Notes: generated by a model not told the origin, from the sequence alone. A DNA stretch of 64,000 nucleotides from Treponema vincentii (GCF_010365865.1 NZ_CP048020.1:2232001-2296000), one strand, 5' to 3'. Positions 1 through 9,301 are shown, counted from the first letter of the stretch. Numbers and translations are program-made.

Positions 1-377
1 ATTATCGCTTATCGTGCCGCCTTTCATCGTAAATGTTGTGCCGAGGCTAACGTATAGTCCGTGCCATACGTCGGCTGCGGCGAAAGCCCGGGAAAGCGGA
101 TAACCTTTCCCGCATCGGCGGGAGAAGCAGCAGGCGTAACGAGCCTAAAGTTTTTAGGATTACGCAGGTTAATCGTAACCGTTACATCGCCGGCGGACGG
201 TACACACAATGCACCGGCAGCATTCGTTGAATACGACGGATTGATGCGGTAGTTCGTAGCGATCACTTCCGTCGACCAACGACTTAAATATTCGTCTATA
301 TCTGCGGTAAACGGCTTACAGGTTGTACAAAAGAGGATTAAACATATTCCGGTTAGAGTGGCATAAACTCTGCGCAT
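1..377 (-). pseudogene. broken surface lipoprotein gene (5' part; continues off the left edge)
   Basis: A 117-codon frame (377 to 24) starts with a lipoprotein-type signal (hydrophobic stretch, then Cys at about residue 20) and a region rich in Thr/Asn/Pro that resembles the N-terminal domain of large Treponema surface lipoproteins. It stops at 24. Near 50-60 the +1 frame becomes open and encodes TTFTMKGGTISDN, the typical motif of beta-helix repeat surface proteins, and stays open to the window edge. I read this as one gene with a frameshift, or two surface-protein modules joined out of frame. The family likeness is from memory; the two frames are seen directly. It lies just downstream of troR on the same strand. 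Confidence 0.5.
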
Positions 378-380
378 GTA

Positions 381-830
381 TTATTTAATAAGACGGTCAT
401 AAGAGGTTTGCACTCTTTGGGTTTTTGATATCTTATCGGTCGGCTGCGGCGCCTTATTGAGTTTACTGAGGTATGCATATAACTTATCAGAGGTATCTTG
501 GCTGATTGCATGTTCCATTTCGCACGCCTCGCGGTCGGCGGTATCTTCGTCTACACCCAATATATCGGTCAAGAACTTGTACAGCGTGTTATGCCGTTCA
601 CGAACGTTTTTTGCGACAGCACATCCGCTTTCGGTAAGACGCACCAACCCGTACGGTTCATGCTCGACAAAACCGGCATCTTTTAACAAGCTTAAACGCT
701 TATTCACGCTCGCCCTCGAAACTCCCAACAAATTGGCGATATCGATTGAACGGACAGACTCGGTACCGTGCGATAAATCATAAATAACTTCCAAATAATC
801 TTCTTGCGAAGCTGAAACTCTTGCTATCAT
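381..830 (-). CDS. troR: DtxR/TroR-family metal-dependent transcriptional repressor
   Basis: This 149-residue protein has the DtxR family plan: a winged helix-turn-helix (about residues 5-65), then a dimerisation and metal-binding helical domain. Conserved metal ligands are visible: Asp11 and Glu14 at the start, His80, and the C-x2-EH cluster at Cys103, Glu106, His107. Cys at the first cluster position matches DtxR (iron) more than MntR (Glu), so the metal could be Fe or Mn/Zn. The length matches TroR and no C-terminal SH3-like domain is present. The promoter sits so close that the mRNA is predicted to be leaderless. No tro transporter operon is adjacent, so its targets lie elsewhere. Confidence 0.85.
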   Translation of the reverse strand: MIARVSASQEDYLEVIYDLSHGTESVRSIDIANLLGVSRASVNKRLSLLKDAGFVEHEPYGLVRLTESGCAVAKNVRERHNTLYKFLTDILGVDEDTADREACEMEHAISQDTSDKLYAYLSKLNKAPQPTDKISKTQRVQTSYDRLIK

Positions 831-865
831 ACGCTTATTATATACCCCTTTGAGTCTGTTTGCAA
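831..865 (-). promoter_or_regulatory. troR promoter, leaderless geometry
   Basis: On the minus strand TTGCAA (865-860), a 17-nt spacer, then TATAAT (842-837), followed by only 6 nt before the ATG at 830. Normal start-site spacing places the transcript start on the A of the start codon, and no Shine-Dalgarno sequence is present. Confidence 0.7.
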
Positions 866-895
866 GTTTTAATTTTCCCGATACCGACTTTCAGT

Positions 896-986
896 AGCGG
901 CACGGATGCCGCTGGTTATATAAGAAGCGATGTTTCAGCAAAGCTGAAACTCGTAGCCAAAACTATACACGGATGTATAGTTTTGG
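896..986 (+). repeat. type A three-hairpin element, copy A1
   Basis: Hairpin 1 is AGCGGCA/TGCCGCT around CGGA (896-913). The linker is 914-930 (GGTT...AGCGA). Hairpin 2 is GTTTCAGC/GCTGAAAC around AAA (932-950). CTCGT follows, then hairpin 3, a perfect 13-bp stem CCAAAACTATACA around CGGA (957-986). The element fills the space between the divergent troR and aroDE promoters. Confidence 0.85.
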
Positions 987-1026
987 CGTAGATGCGTCGT
1001 ATATTTCAAAAGGAATCGCTTTGTGC

Positions 1027-1032
1027 TATACT
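1027..1032 (+). promoter_or_regulatory. aroDE -10 box next to the start codon
   Basis: TATACT ends 6 nt before the ATG at 1039, the same spacing as at troR and selD. The -35 position (about 1004-1009, TTTCAA) is poor. There is no Shine-Dalgarno sequence. Confidence 0.5.
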
Positions 1033-1038
1033 GTAGAT

Positions 1039-2514
1039 ATGGTACCCAAAATATGCCTCGTATTGACGGAAAATACAATCGACAAGAATATCCAATTAAT
1101 CGAGAGGTACCGCCCATGGATCGACATCGTCGAACTGCGGGCAGATTTCCTTGATCCGCAGGAGTTGCTGTATATTCGCGCGTTTCCTAAGATTGCGCAT
1201 ATACCGGCCATTCTAACCATACGCAGATTTTTAGACGGCGGAACATTCAAAGGCGGAGAAGGTTCTCGTATCACACTGTTTGCCCGCGGTCTTGCCTTTG
1301 CGGATACCAATCCACTGAATAATTTTGCATATCTCGACCTCGAATCCGATGTGCAGGCGCCGAGTTTGGAAGAAGCGGCGCAGGCTTTTAATATCGGTAT
1401 TATTCGCAGCCTCCACAGTATCAAAGCACCGATCAAGGATATTGCCGCTAAAATACGGGATATCCGGCGGACGGATGAAGAAATTGTAAAGATTGCATAT
1501 AAGGCAGACAATCTTACAGAAGCGACGGCGGTATTCAAAGAAGCACAGCAGCTTAATGGGCAAAATATCTTAATTGCTATGGGTAAATACGGTATTCCTT
1601 CCCGTATTTTAGCGGCAAAACTACATTCCCCGATTGTATATACCATGCCGCGGGAGTACATCGCAAAGTATCATTTAGAACAGGAATACATCGATCCTAT
1701 TACGCTCAGCGACTTGTATCACTTTCGCACAATACATGAAAATACCGCAATATACGGGGTTATCGGTACGGATACGACAAGGAGCCTGAGCCCCGCTATT
1801 CACAATAAAGGTTTTGAACGAAAAGGGATCAACGCTGTCTATATTCCGATTTCAGCTGCGAACACTCAGGAAGCCATTACATTCGCCGATTGTACAGGGG
1901 TAGCAGGACTCTCGGTTACCCATCCGTTTAAATTCGATATTATTCCTTTTTTAGATTCGATCGGTCCCGCTTCGACAGCCTGCGGCGCAGTAAATACGGT
2001 ACTATTTGACGGCGGTAAACGGCGAGGCTTCAATACCGATATCGACGGTTTTTCGCGGGCTTTACAAGAGTTTTTGAACATTCGAAGCCTTGGCTTTAAA
2101 CATATTGCGATTATCGGTACCGGCGGAGCGGCTCATGCAATCGCCAATGCCGTACATCTGCTGCATGGAAAAGCTTGTATCTTCGGACGTTCTGCAGAAA
2201 AGTCAAAACAGCTAGCGGGGCGGTATAATTTTCACTGGGCGGTATTAGACTCAGCATCCGTTCGCATGCTCAAAAAATATTCCGATGTTATCATACAGGC
2301 TACCTCCGTCGGGATGCATGAAGGTGAAGACCCGCTTGAGTTTTACAGCTTTTCGGGTACAGAAAAGGTGTTTGACGTTATCTACACCCCTGAGAAAACA
2401 GCACTCTTAAAACGTGCCGAAGCTACCGGCTGCGATATTTGCAACGGATATGATATGCTGAGGTATCAAGCATATAAACAATTCGAACTATTTACAGGAG
2501 GTTCCTATGAGTAA
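1039..2514 (+). CDS. aroDE: bifunctional 3-dehydroquinate dehydratase / shikimate dehydrogenase
   Basis: This 491-residue fusion catalyses steps 3 and 4 of the shikimate pathway in the cytoplasm. The N-terminal half is a type I dehydroquinase: VELRAD substrate site, IRSLHS (catalytic His) and KIAYKAD (Schiff-base Lys). The C-terminal half is shikimate dehydrogenase: SLSPAIHN, GLSVTHPFK (catalytic Lys), NTDIDGF and the NADP-binding IIGTGGAAHA. The frame is open back to 973, but those codons lie in repeat hairpin 3. The ATG at 1039 gives the normal VPKICLVL start and fits the -10 box. Its 3' end overlaps rpiA by 8 bp. The fusion resembles the arrangement in chlamydiae and plants. Confidence 0.93.
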   Translation: MVPKICLVLTENTIDKNIQLIERYRPWIDIVELRADFLDPQELLYIRAFPKIAHIPAILTIRRFLDGGTFKGGEGSRITLFARGLAFADTNPLNNFAYLDLESDVQAPSLEEAAQAFNIGIIRSLHSIKAPIKDIAAKIRDIRRTDEEIVKIAYKADNLTEATAVFKEAQQLNGQNILIAMGKYGIPSRILAAKLHSPIVYTMPREYIAKYHLEQEYIDPITLSDLYHFRTIHENTAIYGVIGTDTTRSLSPAIHNKGFERKGINAVYIPISAANTQEAITFADCTGVAGLSVTHPFKFDIIPFLDSIGPASTACGAVNTVLFDGGKRRGFNTDIDGFSRALQEFLNIRSLGFKHIAIIGTGGAAHAIANAVHLLHGKACIFGRSAEKSKQLAGRYNFHWAVLDSASVRMLKKYSDVIIQATSVGMHEGEDPLEFYSFSGTEKVFDVIYTPEKTALLKRAEATGCDICNGYDMLRYQAYKQFELFTGGSYE

Positions 2515-3238
2515 CACAATAAGTGTTGAAGATCAGAAGATATTAGTTGCCCGTACTGCTATCGATAAATTGATTTCTGAAGGGCTCATTTATTCCGGTA
2601 TGAAGATCGGCCTCGGAACCGGCTCCACCGCGATGCCTGCCGTAAAACGCTTGGCTGAGTATATTGCAAAGGGGAAATTAAAAAACATCGCCGCTGTCCC
2701 TACCAGTTTTCAAACATCGATAGCGTGTGAGGAATTCAACATTCCGATTTTTTCTCTCAGTTCAGGACGAATTAACGGATCGCTAGACTTAACAATTGAC
2801 GGGGCAGATGAAATCGATTCAAAAAAGAATCTTACGAAAGGCGGGGGTGCAGCATTGCTGCGCGAAAAGATTATCGCGTATAACAGCGAACTATTCGTGG
2901 TTATCGGTGATGAAACAAAAAGCGTCAAAACATTAGGGGTGAATTTTCCGCTCCCTATTGAAATTGTACCGGAAGCACGGCTCAGCATTATGAAAAAACT
3001 GGAATCTTATGGAGTCTCAATGATTATCCGCGACGGAATCCGGAAAAAGGGGCCGGTTATCACCGATAACGGAAACTTCATTATGGATATAAAATGGCCG
3101 GCTAATGCAAAAATCAATCCTGTCAAATTAGAAAGCGAATTGAATGCAATACCGGGCATTATCGAAAACGGCTTCTTTACTCAAAAACCCCCGCGTGTCT
3201 TTTTAAGCCATTCAAACGGAACCGTCGAAGAATTCTAA
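2507..3238 (+). CDS. rpiA: ribose-5-phosphate isomerase A
   Basis: This 243-residue protein interconverts ribose 5-phosphate and ribulose 5-phosphate in the non-oxidative pentose phosphate pathway. RpiA motifs are present: GLGTGSTA near residue 36, LTIDGADEID (catalytic Asp region) and KGGGAALLREKI (catalytic Glu and phosphate loop). Length is usual for the family. The start overlaps the end of aroDE by 8 bp, with GGAGG about 6 nt ahead of the ATG, so the two are co-transcribed and probably translationally coupled. Confidence 0.95.
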   Translation: MSNTISVEDQKILVARTAIDKLISEGLIYSGMKIGLGTGSTAMPAVKRLAEYIAKGKLKNIAAVPTSFQTSIACEEFNIPIFSLSSGRINGSLDLTIDGADEIDSKKNLTKGGGAALLREKIIAYNSELFVVIGDETKSVKTLGVNFPLPIEIVPEARLSIMKKLESYGVSMIIRDGIRKKGPVITDNGNFIMDIKWPANAKINPVKLESELNAIPGIIENGFFTQKPPRVFLSHSNGTVEEF

Positions 3239-3260
3239 CGCGTGAGAGGATAAAAATCAG

Positions 3261-3298
3261 AGCAACCGCCCCGAAAGTTAGACGGTTGCTTTCCTTTT
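3261..3298 (+). terminator. intrinsic terminator after rpiA
   Basis: AGCAACCG (3261-3268) pairs with CGGTTGCT (3283-3290), followed by TTCCTTTT. A second, A/T-rich inverted repeat follows at 3299-3325, just before the mtnN promoter region. Confidence 0.75.
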
Positions 3299-3354
3299 GC
3301 GCAAAATTTTGAAAAAATTTTGTGCAGGTTATATTATGAAGAAGGGGAAGAGAG

Positions 3355-4071
3355 ATGAGAATTGGTATATTTGCGGCGGAGCAACAGGAAATTGAAAACA
3401 TCCGACAAAGTCTGCAAGGGCGGAAAATCGAAAAAGCAGGGCTCGTATTTTATGAAGCGGAACACGGCACGCATACGGTTATCAGTGTGTGCGGCGGAAT
3501 CGGTAAAGTGAATGCAGCGATTTGTACGCAGCTGCTGATTTCGGAATTCGGTGCGGAGGCGATTATTAACACCGGCACTGCAGGAGGTTTAAACGATTCG
3601 CTGCATATATTCGATTTGGTTGTGTCTACCGATGCGGTACAGCACGACGTGGATGTTTCGGTATTCGGCTATGCGAAAGGACAGATCGCCGGTACTGCGT
3701 CTCCGTTTTGGAAGGCAGACGACGGTCTACGTACTGCGATAACGGAAACGTTTACCCGTCTGAAAGCAGATCGTGCGGAAGATTTTGCACATACCAACAG
3801 CATGATTGCAGGCCGCGTCGCTTCGGGCGACCGCTTTATTGTAGACCCTGCGGTAAAGCAGGAAATTATCTCGACGTTTAAGGCCGACTGTGTCGAAATG
3901 GAAGGCGCCGCTGTTGCTCAAACCTGCGTAATGAACGCCGTACCCTTTGTAATATTGCGCTGCATTTCCGACAATGCGGGGGAGCCTGCCGCAATCTCGT
4001 ATCAGCAATTTTCAAAAGAGGCTTCTCGCATTTCTGCCACGCTGGTGTTGCATACGATTGCCCTCCTATAA
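3355..4071 (+). CDS. mtnN: 5'-methylthioadenosine/S-adenosylhomocysteine nucleosidase
   Basis: This 238-residue member of the PNP/UDP phosphorylase family cleaves adenine from MTA and SAH. Visible motifs: N-terminal IGIFAAEQQE (catalytic acid Glu region), INTGTAGGL (phosphosugar-binding loop), VEMEGAAVAQ (ribose-binding Met-Glu) and LRCISDNAG (catalytic Asp). GGGGAAGAG precedes the ATG and fixes the start. The stop is directly followed by fragments of the C and A repeat families. Confidence 0.93.
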   Translation: MRIGIFAAEQQEIENIRQSLQGRKIEKAGLVFYEAEHGTHTVISVCGGIGKVNAAICTQLLISEFGAEAIINTGTAGGLNDSLHIFDLVVSTDAVQHDVDVSVFGYAKGQIAGTASPFWKADDGLRTAITETFTRLKADRAEDFAHTNSMIAGRVASGDRFIVDPAVKQEIISTFKADCVEMEGAAVAQTCVMNAVPFVILRCISDNAGEPAAISYQQFSKEASRISATLVLHTIALL

Positions 4072-4196
4072 CTTTTGCAAACAGACGGCGCATCTGCGTT
4101 GTCACATCATTAAAAGTGTACAAGGATGTAATTTTAGGCGAGGATGTCCGGGGTTTTACACAATAGCGACGTTTTTTACTCTGTAAAAAACTCCGA
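4072..4196 (+). repeat. degenerate type C fragment and truncated type A element (A2)
   Basis: From 4072 a piece matches the type C left end (TTTTGCAAA, then GCATCTGCGTTGTC). It is followed by weak hairpin-3 and hairpin-1 relics containing AAGGATGT and GAGGATGT, the linker ending AATAGCGA, and a good hairpin 2 GTTTTTTAC/GTAAAAAAC (4171-4191). The hairpin-2 arms form the last codons and stop of the gene at 4176-5003. Confidence 0.6.
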
Positions 4197-5003
4197 AGCG
4201 GCAGGGCGCGTATAGTTTTGTTCCAGCATAGCTTTATGCGACAGGAACAACGGATCGTCGAACGACTTTGCTTTGGTGTGGCAATGCACAATACAGGCTT
4301 GGCACTTTATACAGATACCGGGAACTAATGACACGTCGTTTTTGTCGATCGAACCCATCGGACATACGGCTGCGCAAACGCCGCAGTTGTCGCATTTAGC
4401 TTTATCGGTAACCGGTTTTGCCTTTAAGAAATTCACCGGTTTGCCGTCAGTGCCGAGCGGAACATAATAGGCGGTAAGAGCTTCGTTCCTTTTTATCGAG
4501 GCATTGGAGAGGGGCAAAGCGGATTTTTGCAGTTTTCCAAAAACGGTATCGGCAAAAGCGGCTATACGCTTCTCATCGGCATCATCCGGTCGCCCGATAC
4601 CTACCTCGGCAAACGCATGCTTGCACACTACCGCACCGGCACCGATTACCGAAAAATTATTCTTTTCCAACTCCATGTGAAGCTCGCTCAAGGAATTGTC
4701 AAAACTGCGGTTACCGAAGGTAACAACTGCTACGGCAGGGGTTCGCTTCCCTTTAAACAGATTTTGCACAAAGGGCAACACTTTATTTGGGATACGCCCT
4801 GCGTAAGTCGGTACACCGAAAATAACCAAATCCTCAGACGAATACGTTCTGGCGTCAACATGAGCTGCAGGCAGCGTAAAGTCATCCGATTCAACCGGAA
4901 GATTCAGCTTTTGCGAAAGCAACGCTGCCAGCCGTTCAACCACCCGCTTGGTATTGCCGGTAGGGCTAAAAAAAACCGCCTTGATATTTTTAATTGGTTG
5001 CAT
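4176..5003 (-). CDS. EFR1-type flavodoxin/ferredoxin fusion protein
   Basis: This 275-residue protein has an N-terminal flavodoxin-like domain with an FMN phosphate loop (FSPTGNTKRV, residues 11-20) and a VPTYAGRIP loop. A C-terminal di-cluster ferredoxin follows, with two 4Fe-4S motifs (CDNCGVCAAVC then CIKCQACIVHC). This is the EFR1 family, thought to be an electron carrier; the partner is unknown. It starts after AAGGAAGAG and lies downstream of the CoA-transferase on the same strand, separated by a terminator-like hairpin. A role in redox balance of the butyrate route is only contextual. The last five codons and stop come from a type A hairpin, so the native C-terminus has been replaced. 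Confidence 0.85.
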   Translation of the reverse strand: MQPIKNIKAVFFSPTGNTKRVVERLAALLSQKLNLPVESDDFTLPAAHVDARTYSSEDLVIFGVPTYAGRIPNKVLPFVQNLFKGKRTPAVAVVTFGNRSFDNSLSELHMELEKNNFSVIGAGAVVCKHAFAEVGIGRPDDADEKRIAAFADTVFGKLQKSALPLSNASIKRNEALTAYYVPLGTDGKPVNFLKAKPVTDKAKCDNCGVCAAVCPMGSIDKNDVSLVPGICIKCQACIVHCHTKAKSFDDPLFLSHKAMLEQNYTRPAASEFFTE

Positions 5004-5086
5004 ACTCTCTTCCTTTTATAGCGGAGATTAGGAACAAACGCACCGGAATCTTGTTTTGCAATATCCCGATGCGTTTGGATTTTGAT

Positions 5087-5143
5087 TGAAAAAGCCGTAC
5101 GAGGATGTCGCAAAAGTTGGTTTACTTTCTCGACATCCCTACG
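5087..5143 (-). terminator. terminator after the CoA-transferase gene
   Basis: On the minus strand CGTAGGGATGTCG (5143-5131) pairs with CGACATCCTCGTACG (5110-5096), followed by GCTTTTTC. A second inverted repeat with CAAACGCA ends lies at about 5037-5078. Confidence 0.6.
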
Positions 5144-5154
5144 CAGGAGAATGG

Positions 5155-6498
5155 CTATCGTTTATTGGAGCGCTTCCATATATGAAGTTTTTCCGCTTCG
5201 GCAATGAGCGAATCTCTAAAATCGGGGTGCGCGACCGAAATTAAGGCTTCCGCCCGCTGCCATGCCGGTAAGCCCTTTAAGTTGACCTTTCCGTATTCGG
5301 TAACGAACCAATGGACATTCGCCCGCGTGTCGGTAACGACGGAACCGGGTTCAAGTGTCGGGCGGATACGGGAAGACAGTGTTCCATTCTTGTCCTTAAA
5401 GGTTGACGAACAGCAGATAAAGCTCTTACCGCCTTTGGATAAATATGCGCCCAATACGAAGTCAAGCTGTCCGCCCGCTCCCGAAATATGTTTTGTTCCC
5501 GATGTTTCGGCATTCACCTGACCGAATAAGTCAATATCCACTGCGTTATTGATGGACATAAAGTTATCGATCTGTGAAATAACCCGCGCATCGTTCGTGT
5601 AGGAAACGGGAGCCGCCATACATGCAGGATTGTTATGCACATAGTCGTAGAGCTTTTTTGTTCCTGCCGCAAAAGCAAACACCTGCCTCCCCGGATCGAT
5701 CGCTTTCTTTGTGCCGGTAATTTTTCCCGCTTTTGCAATATCGACAAAAGCATCGACATACATTTCCGTGTGCACGCCGAGGTCTTTTAAATCGGACTTT
5801 GCAATCATCGCACCGAGCGTATTAGGCATACCGCCGATACCAAGCTGCAAGCACGCTCCGTTCGGAATTTCTTCGATAATGAGCTGTGCGACAGCCTTAT
5901 CGACCTCGGAGGGTTCGCCTTTATCGACAAGCTCATCTATCGGCGGATTATCCCCTTCGATGATCATATCGACATCGGAAATGTGAATCTTATCATCGAC
6001 GCCGTTTATACAGTTCGGCATATTAGTGTTGACTTCTACGATGGCGATATCCGCACAATCCGTAACTGCTTTGAGGTGAGAGGCATTCAAACCGAAATTG
6101 AAAAAACCGTCTTTGTCCATCGGGGTCGTTTGGAAAACCGCTACGTTGAGGTGCTTAATATTTTCGTAATACCAGCGCGGCAACTCCGAATAGCGGAGCG
6201 GTATATAAAAGCCGAATCCGGCGACGATGGTTTTACGTTCATACCCTGACATGTGCCAAGAATTCCACGTAAAGTGAGCCGCAGGAGCTTTTATTTTAAA
6301 GATTTCCGGCTCTCGCAACAAAACACCGCCTCTGATATTGATATCTTCAAGCTCAGGCAGCCGGGCGGCAAATGCTTTATCGAATGCGACTGTGGTGTTA
6401 TTGCCCCATCCGTAATCGAGCCAATCGCCCGACTTGACCGCCTGAGCTGCTTTTTCCGCTGTAGTCAGCTTTTGTTTGTATAACGTACTGTAATCCAT
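5155..6498 (-). CDS. butyryl-CoA:acetate CoA-transferase-type enzyme
   Basis: This 447-residue protein belongs to the acetyl-CoA hydrolase/transferase family (Cat/But group). It would move CoA from butyryl-CoA or a related acyl-CoA to acetate. The catalytic Glu lies in [11 protein letters not shown] (about residue 242), and the C-terminal [10 protein letters not shown] and [19 protein letters not shown] stretches are typical of But/4-hydroxybutyrate CoA-transferases. The second ATG (6498) is preferred because AGGA lies 6 nt before it, whereas it abuts the first ATG. The gene is 8 nt downstream of crt. Exact substrate (butyrate, crotonate, 4-hydroxybutyrate) is not decided by sequence alone. 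Confidence 0.85.
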   Translation of the reverse strand: MDYSTLYKQKLTTAEKAAQAVKSGDWLDYGWGNNTTVAFDKAFAARLPELEDINIRGGVLLREPEIFKIKAPAAHFTWNSWHMSGYERKTIVAGFGFYIPLRYSELPRWYYENIKHLNVAVFQTTPMDKDGFFNFGLNASHLKAVTDCADIAIVEVNTNMPNCINGVDDKIHISDVDMIIEGDNPPIDELVDKGEPSEVDKAVAQLIIEEIPNGACLQLGIGGMPNTLGAMIAKSDLKDLGVHTEMYVDAFVDIAKAGKITGTKKAIDPGRQVFAFAAGTKKLYDYVHNNPACMAAPVSYTNDARVISQIDNFMSINNAVDIDLFGQVNAETSGTKHISGAGGQLDFVLGAYLSKGGKSFICCSSTFKDKNGTLSSRIRPTLEPGSVVTDTRANVHWFVTEYGKVNLKGLPAWQRAEALISVAHPDFRDSLIAEAEKLHIWKRSNKR

Positions 6499-6506
6499 GA
6501 CCATTC

Positions 6507-7286
6507 CTAGCGGTTATTGAACTTTTCGATTTTTTCTTTTTTGACAAAAGCGTTCATAGCCATTTTTTGGTCTTCCGTTGTAAAGCATTGAGCAAATTCT
6601 TCCGTTTCAATGGCAAGCGCTTTGTCGATGCTTACCTGCAGGCCTTTATTGATGGCTGCTTTTGCCTGTTTTATTGCAAAGGGAGCTTTTTGGCAAATGG
6701 TTTGCGCCATGGCGAGCGTTTCCTGCATTAAGGCTTCCGGTTTTGTTACTTTATTAACAAGACCGATTGCAAGCGCTTCCTCCGCTTTTATCGTGCGGCA
6801 GGTGTAGATCAGCTCTTTTGCACGCCCCGCCCCGACAAGTCGTGCGAGCCGCTGCGTACCGCCAAATCCCGGCGTAATACCCAAGCCTGTTTCGGGCTGC
6901 GCAAAGCGGGCGGTTTCCGAGGCAATACGAATATCGCATGCCATCGCAAGTTCGCAGCCGCCGCCCAAAGCAAAGCCGTTTACTGCAGCAATAACAGGGC
7001 ACGGGAAGTTTTCAATATGCAAAAACACCTTGTTCCCAAAGGCACCGTATTCTGCTGCCTGTGCCTTATTTTTATCTTTCATTTCCGAAATATCGGCGCC
7101 CGCTACAAAACTCTTTTCTCCGGCGCCGGTAATAATCACTGCATAAATGTTTTCAGCTTTTTCAACCTCATCCAATGCATGATTAAGGTCGGTCAACACC
7201 TCGGTGCTGAGCGCATTTAAAACCTGCGGTTTATTAATGGTGATTGTCGCAATATGTCCGTCTATATGGAACAGTACCGTATTCAT
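6507..7286 (-). CDS. crt: 3-hydroxybutyryl-CoA dehydratase (crotonase)
   Basis: This 259-residue enoyl-CoA hydratase/isomerase family protein would convert 3-hydroxybutyryl-CoA to crotonyl-CoA. The oxyanion-hole segments are AGADISEM (about residues 62-69) and [12 protein letters not shown] (about 105-116). Both catalytic glutamates of the hydratase type are plausible: Glu in GGGCELA and Glu in [17 protein letters not shown] precedes the ATG. It sits between hbd and the CoA-transferase in one minus-strand operon, so a C4 fermentation role is favoured over fatty-acid degradation. Confidence 0.9.
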   Translation of the reverse strand: MNTVLFHIDGHIATITINKPQVLNALSTEVLTDLNHALDEVEKAENIYAVIITGAGEKSFVAGADISEMKDKNKAQAAEYGAFGNKVFLHIENFPCPVIAAVNGFALGGGCELAMACDIRIASETARFAQPETGLGITPGFGGTQRLARLVGAGRAKELIYTCRTIKAEEALAIGLVNKVTKPEALMQETLAMAQTICQKAPFAIKQAKAAINKGLQVSIDKALAIETEEFAQCFTTEDQKMAMNAFVKKEKIEKFNNR

Positions 7287-7303
7287 CTGTCATACCTCCG
7301 CTT

Positions 7304-8143
7304 TTACTTTGAATAGTCAAAAAAGCCTTTCCCGGTTTTACGTCCGAGTAATCCACCCCGTACCATCTTACGGATAAGCGTACAGCAGCGATATTTGCTG
7401 TCGCCCGTTTCACGATACAATACGTCCATAATCGCCAACACGACATCAAGACCGATTAAATCGCCGAGTGCAAGCAGCCCCATCGGATGATTTGCGCCGA
7501 GCTGCATTGCCGTATCGATATGTTCAGCAGTCGCAATACCTTCCTGCAGAATAAAAGCAGCTTCGTTAATCATAGGAATGAGGATCCGGTTTACAACAAA
7601 ACCGTGTCCTTCTTGTACCTCAACGGGTGTTTTTCCCAAACTCTTTGCCGTTTCTATAATCGTATTTTTTACTTCGACAGGCGTGTTGACTCCTGAAATA
7701 ACTTCTACCAACTTCATTCTATCGGCAGGATTAAAAAAGTGCATTCCAATAACAGGGTGCTTAATGCCCTTCGCAATTTCGGTAACAGACAGGGAAGATG
7801 TATTCGTCGCGAAAATGACTGATTCTTTACAAATACCGTCCAACTCGGTAAAGAGCGTTTTTTTAGCTTCGGCGGTCTCCAATATAGCTTCGACAATTAA
7901 GTCGCTATCGGCTAAATCTTTGTATACGCCGGTCTTTAAATTGCCTTTGATGGAGGCAACCGCTTCTGCGGTTATCTTGCCCTTTGCGGCCAATTTGTCA
8001 TAATTTGCCGCAATCTTATCTATTCCCGACTGTGCCCATTCGATCTTTATGTCGCACACCGTAACCTGATACCCGTTCGAAGCAAATGATGCGGCAATCC
8101 CCTGCCCCATCGTGCCTGCACCTACAACACCGATTTTCTTCAT
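7304..8143 (-). CDS. hbd: 3-hydroxybutyryl-CoA dehydrogenase
   Basis: This 279-residue NAD(P)-dependent enzyme reduces acetoacetyl-CoA to 3-hydroxybutyryl-CoA. The Rossmann motif is [12 protein letters not shown] at the N-terminus; the catalytic His is in [28 protein letters not shown] and GANHPMGLL match Hbd. The ATG at 8143 is chosen because TAGGAG lies 8 nt upstream and the protein then begins [10 protein letters not shown]; an upstream in-frame start has no ribosome site. It heads hbd-crt-CoA-transferase. Thiolase and butyryl-CoA dehydrogenase genes are not in the window. Confidence 0.93.
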   Translation of the reverse strand: MKKIGVVGAGTMGQGIAASFASNGYQVTVCDIKIEWAQSGIDKIAANYDKLAAKGKITAEAVASIKGNLKTGVYKDLADSDLIVEAILETAEAKKTLFTELDGICKESVIFATNTSSLSVTEIAKGIKHPVIGMHFFNPADRMKLVEVISGVNTPVEVKNTIIETAKSLGKTPVEVQEGHGFVVNRILIPMINEAAFILQEGIATAEHIDTAMQLGANHPMGLLALGDLIGLDVVLAIMDVLYRETGDSKYRCCTLIRKMVRGGLLGRKTGKGFFDYSK

Positions 8144-8462
8144 AGTGAAGCTCCTATACATACCATTTTGTAACACTTACCGCCCGAGAAGGGATATTCC
8201 GGGCAGTGTTGCCGCCGGCAACGCCGGTGAAAAACGCCTCATAGACATCTCGAAAGGCTCAGTTGTTCTTCAGGGATGCCCAGCTTTAAACGCAAGTATA
8301 GCGTATCACAAAAAACGCCTAAAATAAAGCCCCGGTTTCCTTTAGATTTAATATGCGAGAGGTGACATCAATCATCGTCTACGCACTTTCTCTCCTTTCC
8401 GGCTTCCATACGGATAAGTACCCGGTATCCCATAGGCGTTCCCCTTCCCTATATCAATCAAT
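8144..8462. other. upstream region of hbd, no gene seen
   Basis: About 320 bp with no convincing coding frame. A GC-rich inverted repeat (GTTGCC/GGCAAC, near 8209) is present. I could not place an hbd promoter with confidence. Confidence 0.4.
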
Positions 8463-8539
8463 GAATATAAAGCAAAATATTCATTGACATACACGAAGTC
8501 TTTTGCTATATTAGCAATGAATAAATGATAAAATATTCA
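8463..8539 (+). promoter_or_regulatory. tetR promoter flanked by two inverted-repeat operators
   Basis: TTGACA (8484-8489), a 17-nt spacer and TATATT (8507-8512) form a near-consensus promoter. GAATAT-N8-ATATTC (about 8463-8482) lies just upstream of the -35, and TGAATA-N10-TATTCA (about 8518-8539) lies over the start site. The symmetry and position suggest autoregulation; binding is inferred. Confidence 0.65.
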
Positions 8540-8616
8540 CAAACATAGAGACGAGTGAGTAATCCCGAAACACTGTGACGAGGTATTAAACGCTCCGTAT
8601 GAACGAAGGATGCAGT

Positions 8617-9213
8617 ATGCCGAAAGCATTTACCGAAGAAGAACGCATAAAAATAAAAGAAGCGCTTATGGAAACCGCGCTCGATTTATTTCACGATAAG
8701 GGCACAAAATCGTTAAGTATAGCCGAATTGACCAAGCGGGTCGGTATTGCGCAGGGAAGTTTTTATCATTTTTGGAAGGATAAGGATGCATTGATTATCG
8801 AACTCATTGTGTACCGGTCAAATCAGAAACTACGCAATAGTGAAAAAAAGTTTTCAACATCGCTTACCGACCCGGCAGCATTTCTCACGGACATGATATA
8901 CAAATCTTCGATTGATCTTATGACAAAAATTCAAAGTCAGCCTATTTATCAGGATGCGTTTAAGCTATTTGAAGTAAAGGGGCAAAATGAAGTGCATAAA
9001 ATCGAAATACTGTATCAAGATTTTTTAGCAAAGCTGATACAATATTGGGAACAAAATAATGCGGTAAAAAGGGTTGATAAAAAAGGCTTAATGAGCGCAT
9101 TTATCGGAAGTTCGGTTTTGTGTTCTCAGTGTTATCAATTTGATAAATCGTATTTTAACGATGTACTGCAAACATTTATCTCCGGAATTGTGAATAAGTA
9201 TATAGAAGTATAG
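8617..9213 (+). CDS. TetR/AcrR-family transcriptional regulator
   Basis: This 198-residue protein has a TetR N-terminal DNA-binding domain (residues about 5-55), including LSIAELTKRVGIAQGSFYHFWKDK, shown here as the usual helix-turn-helix with the SFYHF signature. The C-terminal ligand domain is not recognisable. The ATG at 8617 is preferred to 8599 because AAGGA lies 7 nt upstream. It precedes a PpsA/Rph-like enzyme and a MATE exporter on the same strand and is divergent from hbd. Control of the downstream genes, hbd, or itself is inferred from palindromes in its promoter. Confidence 0.88.
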   Translation: MPKAFTEEERIKIKEALMETALDLFHDKGTKSLSIAELTKRVGIAQGSFYHFWKDKDALIIELIVYRSNQKLRNSEKKFSTSLTDPAAFLTDMIYKSSIDLMTKIQSQPIYQDAFKLFEVKGQNEVHKIEILYQDFLAKLIQYWEQNNAVKRVDKKGLMSAFIGSSVLCSQCYQFDKSYFNDVLQTFISGIVNKYIEV

Positions 9214-9301
9214 CGGCATGAATGGAACCGCTTAAAAGAAAAAAGGAATAGAAACTGCACCGAAAATACTGTGCGCGTTTTCCTTAAAGGAGTTGAATAC
9301 A

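Noticed and set aside
973-1038. Upstream start for aroDE at 973
   Set aside because: Those codons lie in a repeat hairpin and upstream of the -10 box; family alignment favours 1039.
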